A stretch of DNA of 64,000 bases from Dyella jiangningensis (GTDB taxonomy: Bacteria > Pseudomonadota > Gammaproteobacteria > Xanthomonadales > Rhodanobacteraceae): assembly GCF_003264855.1 (NCBI RefSeq), contig NZ_NFZS01000001.1:310001-374000 (forward strand), in the 5' to 3' direction. This document shows positions 49,408 through 58,850 of the stretch, piece after piece. A model generated the notes under the pieces. That model had not been told where the DNA came from, did not search any database, and saw only the letters and a program-made list of their open reading frames with translations. Numbering within the stretch: the first letter of the stretch is position 1; each line of letters opens with the position of its first letter. A program made the position numbers and the translations under genes.

Positions 49408-49493
49408 AAAGAAGAGGCGTCAGCTATGAAAAGAGGGAGCCGGTAACCAGCAACGGCATCAAGCGGCGGCGCAGCCAATCACCACATCCATCA

Positions 49494-50213
49494 TCACCAT
49501 TGCGTCCGATTCGGCAACAACCCCTTCAACTCCGCCTCGGTCAGATTCCGCCACTGCCCCGGCTTCAAATGTCCCAGCTTCACATTGATGATGCGCACGC
49601 GCCGCAGCTGCGTCACGCGATAGCCGAACTCGGCCGACATCAGGCGGATCTGGCGATTCAGGCCTTGCGTGAGGATGATCGCAAAGCCGAACTTGGCGAC
49701 CTTGCGCACCTTGCAGGGCTTGGTCATCTGGCCATGAATGCGCACGCCACGCGCCATGCCCTTGAGGAATTCATCGGTGACGGGCTTGTTCACCGCCACC
49801 AGGTATTCCTTCTCGTGATTGTTCTCGGTGCGAAGGATCTCGTTGACGATGTCGCCGTTGCTGGTCAGCAGGATCAGGCCTTCCGAATCCTTGTCCAACC
49901 GGCCGATCGGAAAAATACGTTCCTTGTGATCGACGAAGTCGACGATGTTGTCCTTCACCGTCTGGTCGGTGGTGCAGGTCACACCCACCGGCTTGTTCAG
50001 CGCGATGTAGACGCCGCGCTTGGCCGACGGCGTCGCGGCGAGGATGCGCGCCTTGACGATCTCGCCGTCCACGCGCACCTCATCGCCCTCCAACGCCTTG
50101 GCGCCGGTGGTGACGACTTCGCCGTTGATGGTGACGCGGCCGGCGAGCAGCAGTTCGTCCGCTTCGCGACGGGAGCAGAGGCCGGCTTCGCTGATGTATT
50201 TGTTGACGCGCAT
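49494..50213 (-). CDS. rluF: 23S rRNA pseudouridine synthase RluF
   Basis: 239 residues. An N-terminal S4 RNA-binding domain (MRVNKYISEAGLCSRREADELLLAGRVTINGEVV) precedes the RsuA-type catalytic domain with IGRLDKDSEGLILLTSNGD, whose Asp in R-L-D is the nucleophile. The segment NNHEKEYLVAVNKPVTDEFLKGMARGV matches RluF rather than RsuA, RluB or RluE. It modifies 23S rRNA around U2604. ATG 50213 gives the typical N-terminus; the ribosome-binding site is weak. Repeat pairs flank the gene on both sides. Confidence 0.9.
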   Translation of the reverse strand: MRVNKYISEAGLCSRREADELLLAGRVTINGEVVTTGAKALEGDEVRVDGEIVKARILAATPSAKRGVYIALNKPVGVTCTTDQTVKDNIVDFVDHKERIFPIGRLDKDSEGLILLTSNGDIVNEILRTENNHEKEYLVAVNKPVTDEFLKGMARGVRIHGQMTKPCKVRKVAKFGFAIILTQGLNRQIRLMSAEFGYRVTQLRRVRIINVKLGHLKPGQWRNLTEAELKGLLPNRTQW

Positions 50214-50233
50214 GGATGGATCTTTGTTCTTAC

Positions 50234-50314
50234 TGTAGGAGCGCACCCAGTGCGCGAAAGCCAGGCAAAGCGGTGCATGGCAACTCTGCGGTCGCGCACT
50301 GGGTGCGCTCCTAC
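50234..50314. repeat. Inverted pair of family-A repeats between rluF and the ABC permease
   Basis: Forward copy 50234-50257 and reverse copy 50292-50314, 34 nt apart. In transcribed form they would fold into one long stem between the permease stop (50327) and the rluF start. Confidence 0.85.
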
Positions 50315-50326
50315 GAGGTCATGCCT

Positions 50327-51096
50327 TTACGAACGCAGCCCCACGCCGCGCTTGAGTAGATGCAGCGCCACGGCGCTCAAGCCGATGACGAACACCAGCA
50401 TCACCGCGAACGCCACGCCGATCTGCACGTCGCTGACGCCCAGCACGCCGAAGCGGAATGCGTTCACCATGTACAGGATGGGGTTGACCATGGAGATGCT
50501 GCGCCACGGTTCGCCCAGCAGGTCCACCGAATAGAACACGCCGCCGAGGTAGGTGAGGGGGGTGAGCACGAAGGTGGGCACGAGGGCGATGTCGTCGAAC
50601 TTCTTGGCGAACACCGCGTTGACGAAGCCCGCCAGCGAAAACACCGTCGCGCCCAGCAGCACCGACAGGAAGGTGATGATCGGATGCGCGACGTGCAGAT
50701 CGGTGAAGAACAGCGCGATCAGCAGCACCAATGCACCCACCACCAGGCCACGCGCGACGGCACCGGTGACGTAGCCGAGCAGGATCACCCAGTTGGGCAT
50801 GGGCGACACCAGCATCTCTTCCACGGCGCGGCTGAACTTGGCACCGAAGAACGAGCTGGAGATGTTGCCGTAGCTGTTGGTGATGATGCTCATCATCACC
50901 AGGCCCGGCACGATGTACTGCATGTAGGTGAAGCCGTGCATCTGGCCGATGCGGCTGCCGATCAGCTTGCCGAAGATCACGAAGTACAGCGTCATGGTGA
51001 TCGCGGGCGGGATCAGCGTCTGCGTCCAGATGCGCATGATGCGCGAGATCTCGCGGCGGACGATGGTGTTGAGCGCGACAAGATTGGCGGCGCCGT

Positions 51097-51100
<4 letters not shown>
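50327..51100 (-). CDS. ABC-2 type exporter permease (YadH-like)
   Basis: 257 residues with six helices. It begins with the cytoplasmic segment NTIVRREISRIMRIWTQTLIPPAITMTLYFVIFG and contains the ABC-2 signature around GAKFSRAVEEMLVSPMPNWVILLGYV and FDDIALVPTFVLTPLTYLGGVFY. Its start overlaps the stop of the ATPase gene (ATGA), so the two are translationally coupled and form a half-transporter pair like YadG/YadH. The substrate is unknown; related pairs export drugs or lipopolysaccharide-type polymers. Confidence 0.9.
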
Positions 51101-52056
<956 letters not shown>

Positions 52057-52150
52057 GAGCTGCACCGAAGGGGCTAGCCTTTTATTATACGGGGCTTGCC
52101 CGGGCCGTCCGGCGCGGCGTCGCGATCACTTTGTTTCCCCCGGGATATTC

Positions 52151-52894
52151 ATGGCAGACCATTTCCAGCTCCGTCTCGTCGACAGCACCATGCTGGCGCC
52201 CACCGTGCGCCATATGGCTTTCGAGCGCGCAGACGGGCAGCCGTTGGCGTTTGTGCCCGGGCAATTCCTGCAGATCCACTTTCACTATGAAGACGGCGTG
52301 GCCACCAAGCGCAGCTACTCGGTAGGCACGGTGGGCGATGGCTCGTCGCCGGTGCAGCGCATCGAGATCGCGGTGAGCTACGTGGAAGGCGGTGCCGCCA
52401 CCAGGCTGCTGGGCGAGTTGCCGATCGGCGGCGTGATCGACGCCAGCGGCCCCTACGGGCGCTTCTGCCTGCAGGCCGGCGACACCAATGGCCGCTACCT
52501 GCTGCTGGCCACCGGCACGGGCGTCACGCCCTACCGCGCGATGCTCCCGCAGATCGCCGAGCTGGTGAAGCGGGGCCGCGAGGTCGTGTTGTTGTATGGC
52601 GCCCGCAACGAGACCGAGCTGCTCTACGGCGAGGAATTCGAGGCCTTCGCGAAGGCCAATCCCGGCTTTTCGTTCTACGGCTGCCTGAGCCGCCAGCCGC
52701 GCGACGTGCCGCGGCCGAATGATCGCCCGGGCCACGTGCAGACGGTGCTGGCCGAGCTCGCCCCTACGGCCGAGCGTGACATCGCCTACCTGTGCGGCAA
52801 CCCCAACATGGTCGACGCGGCTTTTGCCGCCCTGAAGGAATCCGGCCTGCCGGTGGCGCAGATTCGCCGTGAGAAGTACATCTCCTCACGTTGA
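52151..52894 (+). CDS. Ferredoxin-NADP reductase family flavoprotein
   Basis: 247 residues. FAD-binding beta-barrel with RSYSVGT (R-x-Y-S), then RLLGELPIGGVIDASGPYGRF. The NADP domain has LLLATGTGVTPYRAML (G-T-G-x-T-P) and VLLYGARNETELLYGEEF, then YLCGNPNMVDAAF (C-G-N-P). The C-terminus EKYISSR differs from the aromatic-ended Fpr of E. coli. It moves electrons between NADPH and ferredoxin or flavodoxin, in iron-sulfur and oxidative-stress metabolism. ATG 52151 lies after CCCGGGATATTC, a weak ribosome-binding site. It is divergent from the ABC operon. Confidence 0.87.
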   Translation: MADHFQLRLVDSTMLAPTVRHMAFERADGQPLAFVPGQFLQIHFHYEDGVATKRSYSVGTVGDGSSPVQRIEIAVSYVEGGAATRLLGELPIGGVIDASGPYGRFCLQAGDTNGRYLLLATGTGVTPYRAMLPQIAELVKRGREVVLLYGARNETELLYGEEFEAFAKANPGFSFYGCLSRQPRDVPRPNDRPGHVQTVLAELAPTAERDIAYLCGNPNMVDAAFAALKESGLPVAQIRREKYISSR

Positions 52895-53039
52895 TTGGCA
52901 GGAGCGCTTCCTAAACCCTTGTTGAACAAAGTGCTCAAGTTCGACTGAGGCCGGCCGCTAACGAGTCAGCCGCGGCGATGCCCCTCGCCGCTTCCCCAAC
53001 CAGCCTTCCCCGGGTCGTTTTCCCGACACCCGCCAAAAG

Positions 53040-53055
53040 CGTGACGCAGTTCACG
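53040..53055 (+). promoter_or_regulatory. CRP/Clp-like palindrome upstream of the 110-aa secreted protein gene
   Basis: CGTGA-CGCAGT-TCACG matches TGTGA-N6-TCACA at 8 of 10 positions, 105 nt before ATG 53160. The following leader contains two hairpins (GGGTTTCCG with CGGAAACCC at 53072-53100, and GTAC/GTAC-closed at about 53120-53146), so the mRNA is probably long and structured. Confidence 0.5.
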
Positions 53056-53159
53056 CTGTGAACACCTGCCCGGGTTTCCGATATCAAGCCCCGGAAACCC
53101 ACGCCGATAGATCCCATCAGTACCGCCTCTTTCCGAAGGCAGTACGGGAAGGGGCATTT

Positions 53160-53492
53160 ATGAAGGGCTGGATTCGCTGGACCTGGATCGGATGCGTAGT
53201 CGCCTTGGCGCTGGGCGTGCCGGTGGCGCATGCGCAGGGCGGCACGATCACCTTTGTCGGTGCGATCGCGGCACCCACGTGCGGTGCGATGGCGGTATCG
53301 GAAGCAGCGCCCAATGCTTTGCGAGGCGGATGCGGCGCGCCACTGGCGAGCGTTGCATCGCGCTCTTCGGTTTATCGGCAGTCCACGGTGTCACTTGAGG
53401 ACGCCACGCAGGCGCACGATCGCCTGCTGATGTATTTCGCGACCTATGCCGACGCGGGCGAGGCCCATCTGGTGACGCGTACCTACGAGTGA
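53160..53492 (+). CDS. Small secreted fimbrial-like protein (110 aa)
   Basis: A signal peptide (MKGWIRWTWIGCVVALALGVPVAHAQ) is followed by GGTITFVGAIAAPTCGAM, which is the beginning of a type 1-pilus subunit (the pilin at 58.2 kb begins DGTITFNGKVNSNTCTI). A second Cys follows 26 residues later (GGCGAP). The rest is short (HDRLLMYFATYADAGEAHLVTRTYE) and lacks the usual C-terminal strand ending in Tyr-x. GGAAGGGG precedes ATG 53160. It converges with the pilus operon. It could be a degenerate subunit, a terminator of pilus growth, or an independent secreted protein. Confidence 0.7.
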   Translation: MKGWIRWTWIGCVVALALGVPVAHAQGGTITFVGAIAAPTCGAMAVSEAAPNALRGGCGAPLASVASRSSVYRQSTVSLEDATQAHDRLLMYFATYADAGEAHLVTRTYE

Positions 53493-53514
53493 CCGTGCGG
53501 CAACTCCGCCTCCG

Positions 53515-54570
53515 TCACTTGTAGGTCATGGTGAACGTCGCGGTGGCACATACCGGCCCGGGCGTCACGGTGGAACCGGTCTGGTAGTACTGCGCGTAGT
53601 AGGGAATGGTCAGCGTACCGTTGGGCGAGTTGCCCAGCGATTGGCCGGTGCTGGTCAGCGGCATCGGCGACATCGATGATTGCAGCACCTGCACACCGAC
53701 ATTGCCGGCAGGCGTGGTTCCGCTGCATGAAGCGCTGGATGAAATCACGCCCTGGCTCGTACTCCATGCCGTGGTGGAAGCCATCGTCATGGTGAGCTTC
53801 GCGCCCGACGAACATTGATAGCTGATGTTGAAGGGCGTCAGTCCTGCCACCTGGCCTACACCGCCCAGGGCGGTCGCCGAAATCGTCGGCAACGTCACCG
53901 CAAAGGTGTTGTCGTCGCCGCCGTTGAGCGCGCAGCTCGCATTCGAAAGTACGGCCGAGTTGGTCGAGAGCGTCGAGATCGCCGATGAACTCGCGGTGAT
54001 GCCGTAGATGTAGTAGTAGAACTGCATCAACGTGGAGATGGCATTCACCGTGCCCGCGCTGATGTTGCCGGTCTTGATCAACTGGCCCGTGATGGTGAAC
54101 GACGTGCTGTTCGCGGGATACGTGATGGTCGCAGGCTCCCAGCCCGGCGTCTGGCCGGGGCCGCAGCGCAGGCACGAGTTGTCGGATGCCTGGATCGGGC
54201 TGGCGGTCACCTTCAGCGACACGCCGGCCCTGCTGGTCTTGAACATGATGCCGCCGCCGGCGGGCGGATCGTTTGCCGTGTCGCGCGCGGCAAGATTGCC
54301 GGCCTGGACGGTAACCGTCTGCCCGAAGGTGCTGCTGTCATAGGGTAGGCCGGTGCAGGTGACGGTGATCGTCGCCTGCACCGGGGGGCCCAGCGGTGCA
54401 CCTACCGCGGTGTTCGCGGAAATCGTTGCGTCAGGCAGATCAAGCACGGCATTCGTCGATGTGCATTTCACGGCAGCCCATGCACCGGGCGCCCACGTGG
54501 CGCACAACAACACCAGCGCGAGCAACGCCAATCGCCGCGCGACGCCTGTCATTCCGAAACGGTGTTTCAC
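53515..54570 (-). CDS. Fimbrial tip/adhesin-like subunit (spore coat U domain type)
   Basis: 351 residues. A signal peptide (LALLALVLLCATWAPGAWA) is followed by two immunoglobulin-like modules: residues about 28-180, with paired Cys residues (VKCTSTN, VTCTGLP, SCLRCGPG), and about 205-351, ending with the donor-strand motif ATFTMTYK. The first is probably the receptor-binding half and the second the pilin-like half, as in two-domain adhesins. The GTG start at 54570 is supported by GAGGAA 6 nt upstream and by overlap with the usher stop (GTGA). It is the last gene of the pilus operon. Confidence 0.82.
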   Translation of the reverse strand: MKHRFGMTGVARRLALLALVLLCATWAPGAWAAVKCTSTNAVLDLPDATISANTAVGAPLGPPVQATITVTCTGLPYDSSTFGQTVTVQAGNLAARDTANDPPAGGGIMFKTSRAGVSLKVTASPIQASDNSCLRCGPGQTPGWEPATITYPANSTSFTITGQLIKTGNISAGTVNAISTLMQFYYYIYGITASSSAISTLSTNSAVLSNASCALNGGDDNTFAVTLPTISATALGGVGQVAGLTPFNISYQCSSGAKLTMTMASTTAWSTSQGVISSSASCSGTTPAGNVGVQVLQSSMSPMPLTSTGQSLGNSPNGTLTIPYYAQYYQTGSTVTPGPVCATATFTMTYK

Positions 54571-57299
54571 GGATGATTCCTCGCGATCTGCGCCATCGTG
54601 ATCGGCACGGCGCACACCGCATCGATGGTTTCGTACTTCGTGATCTTGCCCTTGGTCTTCGCGCCCAGCTGGTAGGTGAAGGAACAGGTCTGGCTCGCGC
54701 CGCCATCGTCCTGCCAGCGCGCGGTCAGTTCACCGGCATCCGCCATGCCGCGAACCAGCGCCTGGCCGCCCTGGCCAACCAGGCCGAGCGCTGTGCCCTT
54801 GTCGTCGACCAGTTCCGCACCGAATGGCAGCGCATCGCCATTGGCCTGATGGAGGTGAAGCACCACCGTGCGACCGCTCTGCGTCTTGAACTTCAGCAGC
54901 ACCACCGAGCCCGCATGCGGAGCCACCTGCGTGCTGGTGGCGTCCATTTGCACGTCGAGCGGCAGACCCTTCGGGTCGATCGCGACCGAGTTGAGCTGGT
55001 ATGGCGTGAGGTACGGCACGATCGCGTAACCGGAGGCGTCGACGCGTGCGCCCACCGCGTTGACGACGTGCGCGCCAGCCGCGCCCGGCGCGTACACCAG
55101 GCCGACGGTATCGCCCAGCGGCTGTCCGAAGGTCACGCCGCCCGAGTGAACGACGATGCCGCCGCTCACGCCTGCCGATTGCTGCGAATAACCGCTGCCG
55201 CCACCGGCGCTGGCGTTGAACACGGCGAACGGGCTGCGATAGCTCCCGCTCACGCTGCCCGCGGTGCCGCCGGTTTCGCCGTGCGATGCCGTGGCGCTGT
55301 AGTTGAACTCGTTGTTGCTGCCGGCCGAACCGTTGAGCATCGCCTGCTCCTGGTTACCGCCGGTCGCCGTGTGGTTGAACATCAGGTTCAACGACGGCGA
55401 ATGCCTGCCCGAACCCAGTGGGATATCGAGCGTGAGGTTGTATTCGTTGTCGTAGCGACCGAACGGATCGCGCGTGCGCGTGGCCGAGAGGCTGAAGCCC
55501 ACGCTCTTGATCGTGTTGCTGTAACCCACCTGGAACTGCGTGTCCGAGCCGTTGCGGTTCCAGTAGTCGCTGATGGAACCGTTGGCGTACAGCTGCCCGC
55601 CGCGCTCGCCCAGCTGCTGGTTCAGGGTCAGGCTGAAGCGGTTGCGCTGGCGATCGAGGCCGGTGACATGCAGCAACGGGTTGTAGGTGGTGCCGGCCAG
55701 CGCGGCCTGCTGTGCCGGCGTGAGCAGCGTCTGCAGCGCGACGCCATTGATCAGCGTCGCGTCAGACGGGGTGTAGTCCTTGAACGCGTCCAGCCCGCGC
55801 AGCGCATAGTCGCGCACGATGGCGGCGTCGCTCAGGCTGAGGAAGCCGCTGGTCGAATAGCGATACGCCGCCACCGACAGCGACGTGCCCGACTGCGGCA
55901 GGATCTTGCTGTAGCTCAACCGCACGCTCTGGCCCGACTGCGAGTCGTAGCCGGGAATCTCGGTGCGCGCATGCGTGACGTCGGCGGCGAAGGCGCCATA
56001 GCGGGTATTGATCGCGGCGCCGAGCAGCACGGAGGCGTAATCCTGCGCGCCCTGCATGCCGGCATAGCCGGTGACCAGGTTGCTGAAACCGTACTGCAGG
56101 GTGCCTTGCAGCACGTTCGGATGGTGCTCGAGCGCGAGGTTGCGCATCTGGCCCGCGGCGACGTCGAAGCGCAGCGTGCCCGGACGCAGCAACTGCGGCA
56201 CCGAGGCATAGGGCACGCTGAAGCTGCGCACGCGACCGTCGGCCTCGGTCACGGTGACATCGAGGTTGCCGCCGTAGCCGGTCGGGTAGAGATCGTTGAT
56301 GGTGAACGGGCCCGGCGCCACCGTGGTCTGGTAGATCTGCAGGCCGTTCTGTCGGATGGTCACCAGTGCATTGGTATCCGCCGTGCCGCGGATCACCGGG
56401 GCGTAGCCGCGCACCGAATCCGGCAGCATGCGATCGTCCGTGCCCAGCCGCACGCCGCGCAGGCCGTAGCTGTCGTACACGGAGCCGTCGGTGAAGCTGT
56501 CGCCGATCGTCAGCTGCGCGCGCAGCGAGGGCACGTCGCGCTGCACGTAGGTGTCGATGTTCTGCCAGCGACGGCGCGCCGGGGTCTTCGACGTGCCCGA
56601 CTGCCAGCTCAACGTGGAGTCGTGGCGGAAGTGCCAGGCGCCGACATTCACGCCCGCGTTGAGGCCCAGGTACGACGAAGACTGGCTCAGGCCCAGGGCG
56701 CTGCTGTGATAGCTGTTGAAGTTGTAGTTGAGAATGCCCGCCGCCACGCCTTCGTCCCAGTATTCCGGGCTCACGTAGCCGCGCGGCGCGCGTCCCAGAT
56801 AAGCCTGCGGCACGCTGATGTCCAGGCGCAGCTCGGTCATGTCGAAGCTGGCGGTGGCGCCTGGAATCAGCTCGCCAATGCCCACGCAGGCGGACGGGTT
56901 CTTCAGCTTCTCCGAGGCTTCGGCCGACTGCGCGGGCGCGCGCAGGCCCATCTGCCGAAACAGCTCCGGCGTAATGCAGGGCACGGCATTGGCGTCGGGC
57001 GAGGGCGCGACGAAACGCAGGTCGGTGCGCGCGGTCCAGGTGCCGTTGAGGAATACGTCGGCGTTGTAATTGCCCGGCATGACCGGGTTGCCGTGCTCGA
57101 AGCGCGACAGGTCGTTGGTGGTGTTCTGTCCCGCGCCCGAAAGCAGGTTGCGGTCAAAGTCGGCGTAGCTGCTGCTGGCCGATGCATCGGCGCCGACGGA
57201 TGGGGCCGCGCCGCTGGCGGCCGCCGCGCCGGCGACCGGGGCCCAATGCGCCAGCGCCGCGGCGATCACCACGCACAGAAGCGCGCGCCGGTTCGTCAT
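54567..57299 (-). CDS. Outer membrane fimbrial usher (FimD/PapC family)
   Basis: 910 residues with a signal peptide. The order is an N-terminal domain (ADFDRNLLSG, NYNADVFLNG), a 24-strand barrel interrupted by the plug (TIRQNGLQIYQTTVAPGPFTINDLYPTGYGGNLDVTVTEADG), and C-terminal domains with GLPLDVQMDATSTQVAPHAGSVVLLKF. All usher landmarks are visible, including YLGRAPRGYVSPEYWDEGV. It secretes and assembles the pilin and tip subunits. It starts 38 nt after the chaperone gene and its stop overlaps the adhesin start. Confidence 0.95.
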   Translation of the reverse strand: MTNRRALLCVVIAAALAHWAPVAGAAAASGAAPSVGADASASSSYADFDRNLLSGAGQNTTNDLSRFEHGNPVMPGNYNADVFLNGTWTARTDLRFVAPSPDANAVPCITPELFRQMGLRAPAQSAEASEKLKNPSACVGIGELIPGATASFDMTELRLDISVPQAYLGRAPRGYVSPEYWDEGVAAGILNYNFNSYHSSALGLSQSSSYLGLNAGVNVGAWHFRHDSTLSWQSGTSKTPARRRWQNIDTYVQRDVPSLRAQLTIGDSFTDGSVYDSYGLRGVRLGTDDRMLPDSVRGYAPVIRGTADTNALVTIRQNGLQIYQTTVAPGPFTINDLYPTGYGGNLDVTVTEADGRVRSFSVPYASVPQLLRPGTLRFDVAAGQMRNLALEHHPNVLQGTLQYGFSNLVTGYAGMQGAQDYASVLLGAAINTRYGAFAADVTHARTEIPGYDSQSGQSVRLSYSKILPQSGTSLSVAAYRYSTSGFLSLSDAAIVRDYALRGLDAFKDYTPSDATLINGVALQTLLTPAQQAALAGTTYNPLLHVTGLDRQRNRFSLTLNQQLGERGGQLYANGSISDYWNRNGSDTQFQVGYSNTIKSVGFSLSATRTRDPFGRYDNEYNLTLDIPLGSGRHSPSLNLMFNHTATGGNQEQAMLNGSAGSNNEFNYSATASHGETGGTAGSVSGSYRSPFAVFNASAGGGSGYSQQSAGVSGGIVVHSGGVTFGQPLGDTVGLVYAPGAAGAHVVNAVGARVDASGYAIVPYLTPYQLNSVAIDPKGLPLDVQMDATSTQVAPHAGSVVLLKFKTQSGRTVVLHLHQANGDALPFGAELVDDKGTALGLVGQGGQALVRGMADAGELTARWQDDGGASQTCSFTYQLGAKTKGKITKYETIDAVCAVPITMAQIARNHP

Positions 57300-57337
57300 C
57301 GGCTGCGCGAATCCATTCGCGGTGGCGCGCGCCACCG

Positions 57338-58087
57338 TCACGGCGTGAGCGTGCTCTTGAACGGCGACGGCGCACCGTAATCGTTGATGCAATCGAACTG
57401 CACGGTGCTGCCCGCGGCCGGCGCATGCGTCAGGCCGGGCACGGTGAGGCGCAGGTCGGACATCGGCGCCACCATGTCGCCATCGACCTTGAGCGACTGC
57501 CCGTTGCTGTCCAGCGTGAGCTCGCTGATGGTGACGTAGTACGGCGTCGGGTTATGCACGACGAGCGCATAGCCCTTGTCCGCGGCCGTCGCCTTGAAGC
57601 TGAGTTCGGCGCCGGCCTTGTTCGCGTCGCCAGCGAGGCCGGCGGGGCGGTAGAACAGCTTGAGGCGCGAGCGGATGGCCAGTTGCAGATAGTTCTTGCC
57701 CGCGAATTCCTGGCCATTGGGCTTGGGCGGAATTTCCAGGACGTTGAGCCAGAACAACGACTCGCGATCCGTCGGCAGCGGCTGCTTGCCGGCGGAGAAA
57801 ATGATGCGCAGGCTCTGATCCTTGTGCGCCTCCATGCGGAACAGCGGCGGCGTGATCAGGAACGGCGTGTTCACCTTGTCAGGCGTGGAGTGCTCGTCGC
57901 CGGCGTCGATCCATGCTTCGATCAGCGCGGGCGAGGTGTTCTCGTTCGACAGACGCAACGTGACTTCGCCCTCGCTGGCCGGAAAGACCACTCGGGTGCC
58001 TGCAATGATCACGTTGGCGTGGGCGCTGGTCAGAGCGAGGCAATAAGCCAGCAGCCCCGTACCTACGGCGCGGAAGAAGCGGTTCAT
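57338..58087 (-). CDS. Periplasmic pilus assembly chaperone (PapD family)
   Basis: 249 residues with a signal peptide. Two Ig-like domains: the first has IIAGTRVVFPASEGEVTLRLSNENTSPALIEAWIDAGD, the second begins near LKLFYRPAGLAGD (the conserved K-L-x-Y-R-P). The subunit-binding motif SLFWLNVLEIPP and the DxQSLRI-type GKQPLPTDRES region are present. It caps pilin subunits by donor-strand complementation and delivers them to the usher. It lies after the major pilin gene, separated by a hairpin. Confidence 0.94.
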   Translation of the reverse strand: MNRFFRAVGTGLLAYCLALTSAHANVIIAGTRVVFPASEGEVTLRLSNENTSPALIEAWIDAGDEHSTPDKVNTPFLITPPLFRMEAHKDQSLRIIFSAGKQPLPTDRESLFWLNVLEIPPKPNGQEFAGKNYLQLAIRSRLKLFYRPAGLAGDANKAGAELSFKATAADKGYALVVHNPTPYYVTISELTLDSNGQSLKVDGDMVAPMSDLRLTVPGLTHAPAAGSTVQFDCINDYGAPSPFKSTLTP

Positions 58088-58114
58088 CGTTGGGATCCGA
58101 ACTGAGGGGTGAAG

Positions 58115-58143
58115 ATCCCGTGGCCGTTGGCCGGCCACGGGAT
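58115..58143 (-). other. 12-bp intercistronic hairpin between pilin and chaperone genes
   Basis: ATCCCGTGGCCG (58115-58126) and CGGCCACGGGAT (58132-58143) pair perfectly with a 5-nt loop, 12 nt after the pilin stop. There is no T tract. In pilus operons such hairpins protect the pilin mRNA and reduce downstream reading, so that far more pilin than usher is made. Confidence 0.65.
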
Positions 58144-58154
58144 GGCAGTACGAC

Positions 58155-58688
58155 TTACTGGTACTGGATGGTGTAGTTCACCGTGCTGGTCACGGTACCG
58201 GCACCGACGGAAGCGGCGGCGGTGTTGTAGTACTGCACGTAGTAGTTCAGCGTGGCGGCGTTCGAGGCGATCGTGGCCGTCGTGGTATTGGCCTGGGTGT
58301 TGAGGTTGATCGCGGTCTGCAAGTTGTTCAGCACCTGCAGGTCCACGCCCGTGGCGGCGCCGGTGGTCGCGGTGTTGCTCAGGCGGCCGTTGGCGTTGAT
58401 GGTCGAGCCCGGTTCGAAGTAGGCCTTCACCACGCCGGTAGCCGAGCAGGCGCTCAGCGCGATGTTGAACGGGGTGGTGCCGGCGACCGTGCCGGCGGTG
58501 GTGCCAAGGGCGCTGGCGCCAACGGTCGGCAGGGTGACGGCGAACGAGGCGCCCGTGCCGGCGTTGATGGTGCAGGTGTTGCTGTTGACCTTGCCGTTGA
58601 ACGTGATGGTGCCGTCGACCGCAGCGGCCGAGAACGCGGCCGTGCCGAGGATCGCGGCCAGAGCGGCGGAAACCAGAATCTTCTTCAT
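58155..58688 (-). CDS. Major fimbrial subunit (type 1 pilin family)
   Basis: 177 residues with a signal peptide (MKKILVSAALAAILGTAAFSAAA). The mature protein begins VDGTITFNGKVNSNTCTI; the first Cys pairs with the Cys in LSACSATGVV, as in FimA-type pilins. The C-terminus, VNYTIQYQ, has the penultimate aromatic pattern used in donor-strand exchange. AAAGGA precedes ATG 58688. It is the first gene of the operon pilin-chaperone-usher-adhesin, driven by the sigma-54 promoter upstream. Confidence 0.94.
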   Translation of the reverse strand: MKKILVSAALAAILGTAAFSAAAVDGTITFNGKVNSNTCTINAGTGASFAVTLPTVGASALGTTAGTVAGTTPFNIALSACSATGVVKAYFEPGSTINANGRLSNTATTGAATGVDLQVLNNLQTAINLNTQANTTTATIASNAATLNYYVQYYNTAAASVGAGTVTSTVNYTIQYQ

Positions 58689-58833
58689 ACGATGTCCTTT
58701 GGTTGAGCGTAAGTAGTTGAAACAAAAACGAGTCAGGCGCTTCCGGACAACTTGGGACATCGCCCCCCGATTGCGCTTTGCGACCGCAGGTTCCTACCTC
58801 TGCGGGTAATGACCGGGCCGCTAACCGCCCTAA

Positions 58834-58850
58834 AGCAACCGCCGTGCCAA
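58834..58850 (-). promoter_or_regulatory. Sigma-54 promoter of the pilus operon
   Basis: On the minus strand TTGGCACGGCGGTTGCT matches the sigma-54 consensus YTGGCACGRNNNTTGCW at every defined position, with exactly 10 nt between the -24 GG and the -12 GC. Transcription would start near 58823, leaving a 134-nt leader before the pilin start codon. Confidence 0.85.

Larger units (their letters stand above)
48000..49493. other. Gene-free repeat island (about 1.5 kb)
   Basis: No credible protein gene. The stretch holds four family-A repeats (48204, 48848, 48946, 49384), one family-B repeat (48782), and longer repetitive filler at 48300-48700 and 49180-49330. A 23-nt sequence starting CGACCGAAGGGAGTCC at 48314-48336 recurs inverted at 49275-49297. 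Several hairpins occur, for example CCACC-TTTAC-GGTGG and CTCTTG-GGCAAG-CAAGAG near 49200-49240. Apparent reading frames here look like artefacts of the repeats. Confidence 0.75.

Noticed and set aside
53072-53150. Cyclic di-GMP (GEMM) riboswitch before the 110-aa fimbrial-like gene
   Set aside because: The leader has two hairpins, but the conserved GGGACGCAAAG-type core of the GEMM aptamer is absent.
54396-57380. 994-residue open frame antisense to the usher gene
   Set aside because: It is the mirror of the usher: composition is His/Arg/Ala-rich with no domain, whereas the opposite strand encodes a complete FimD-type protein.
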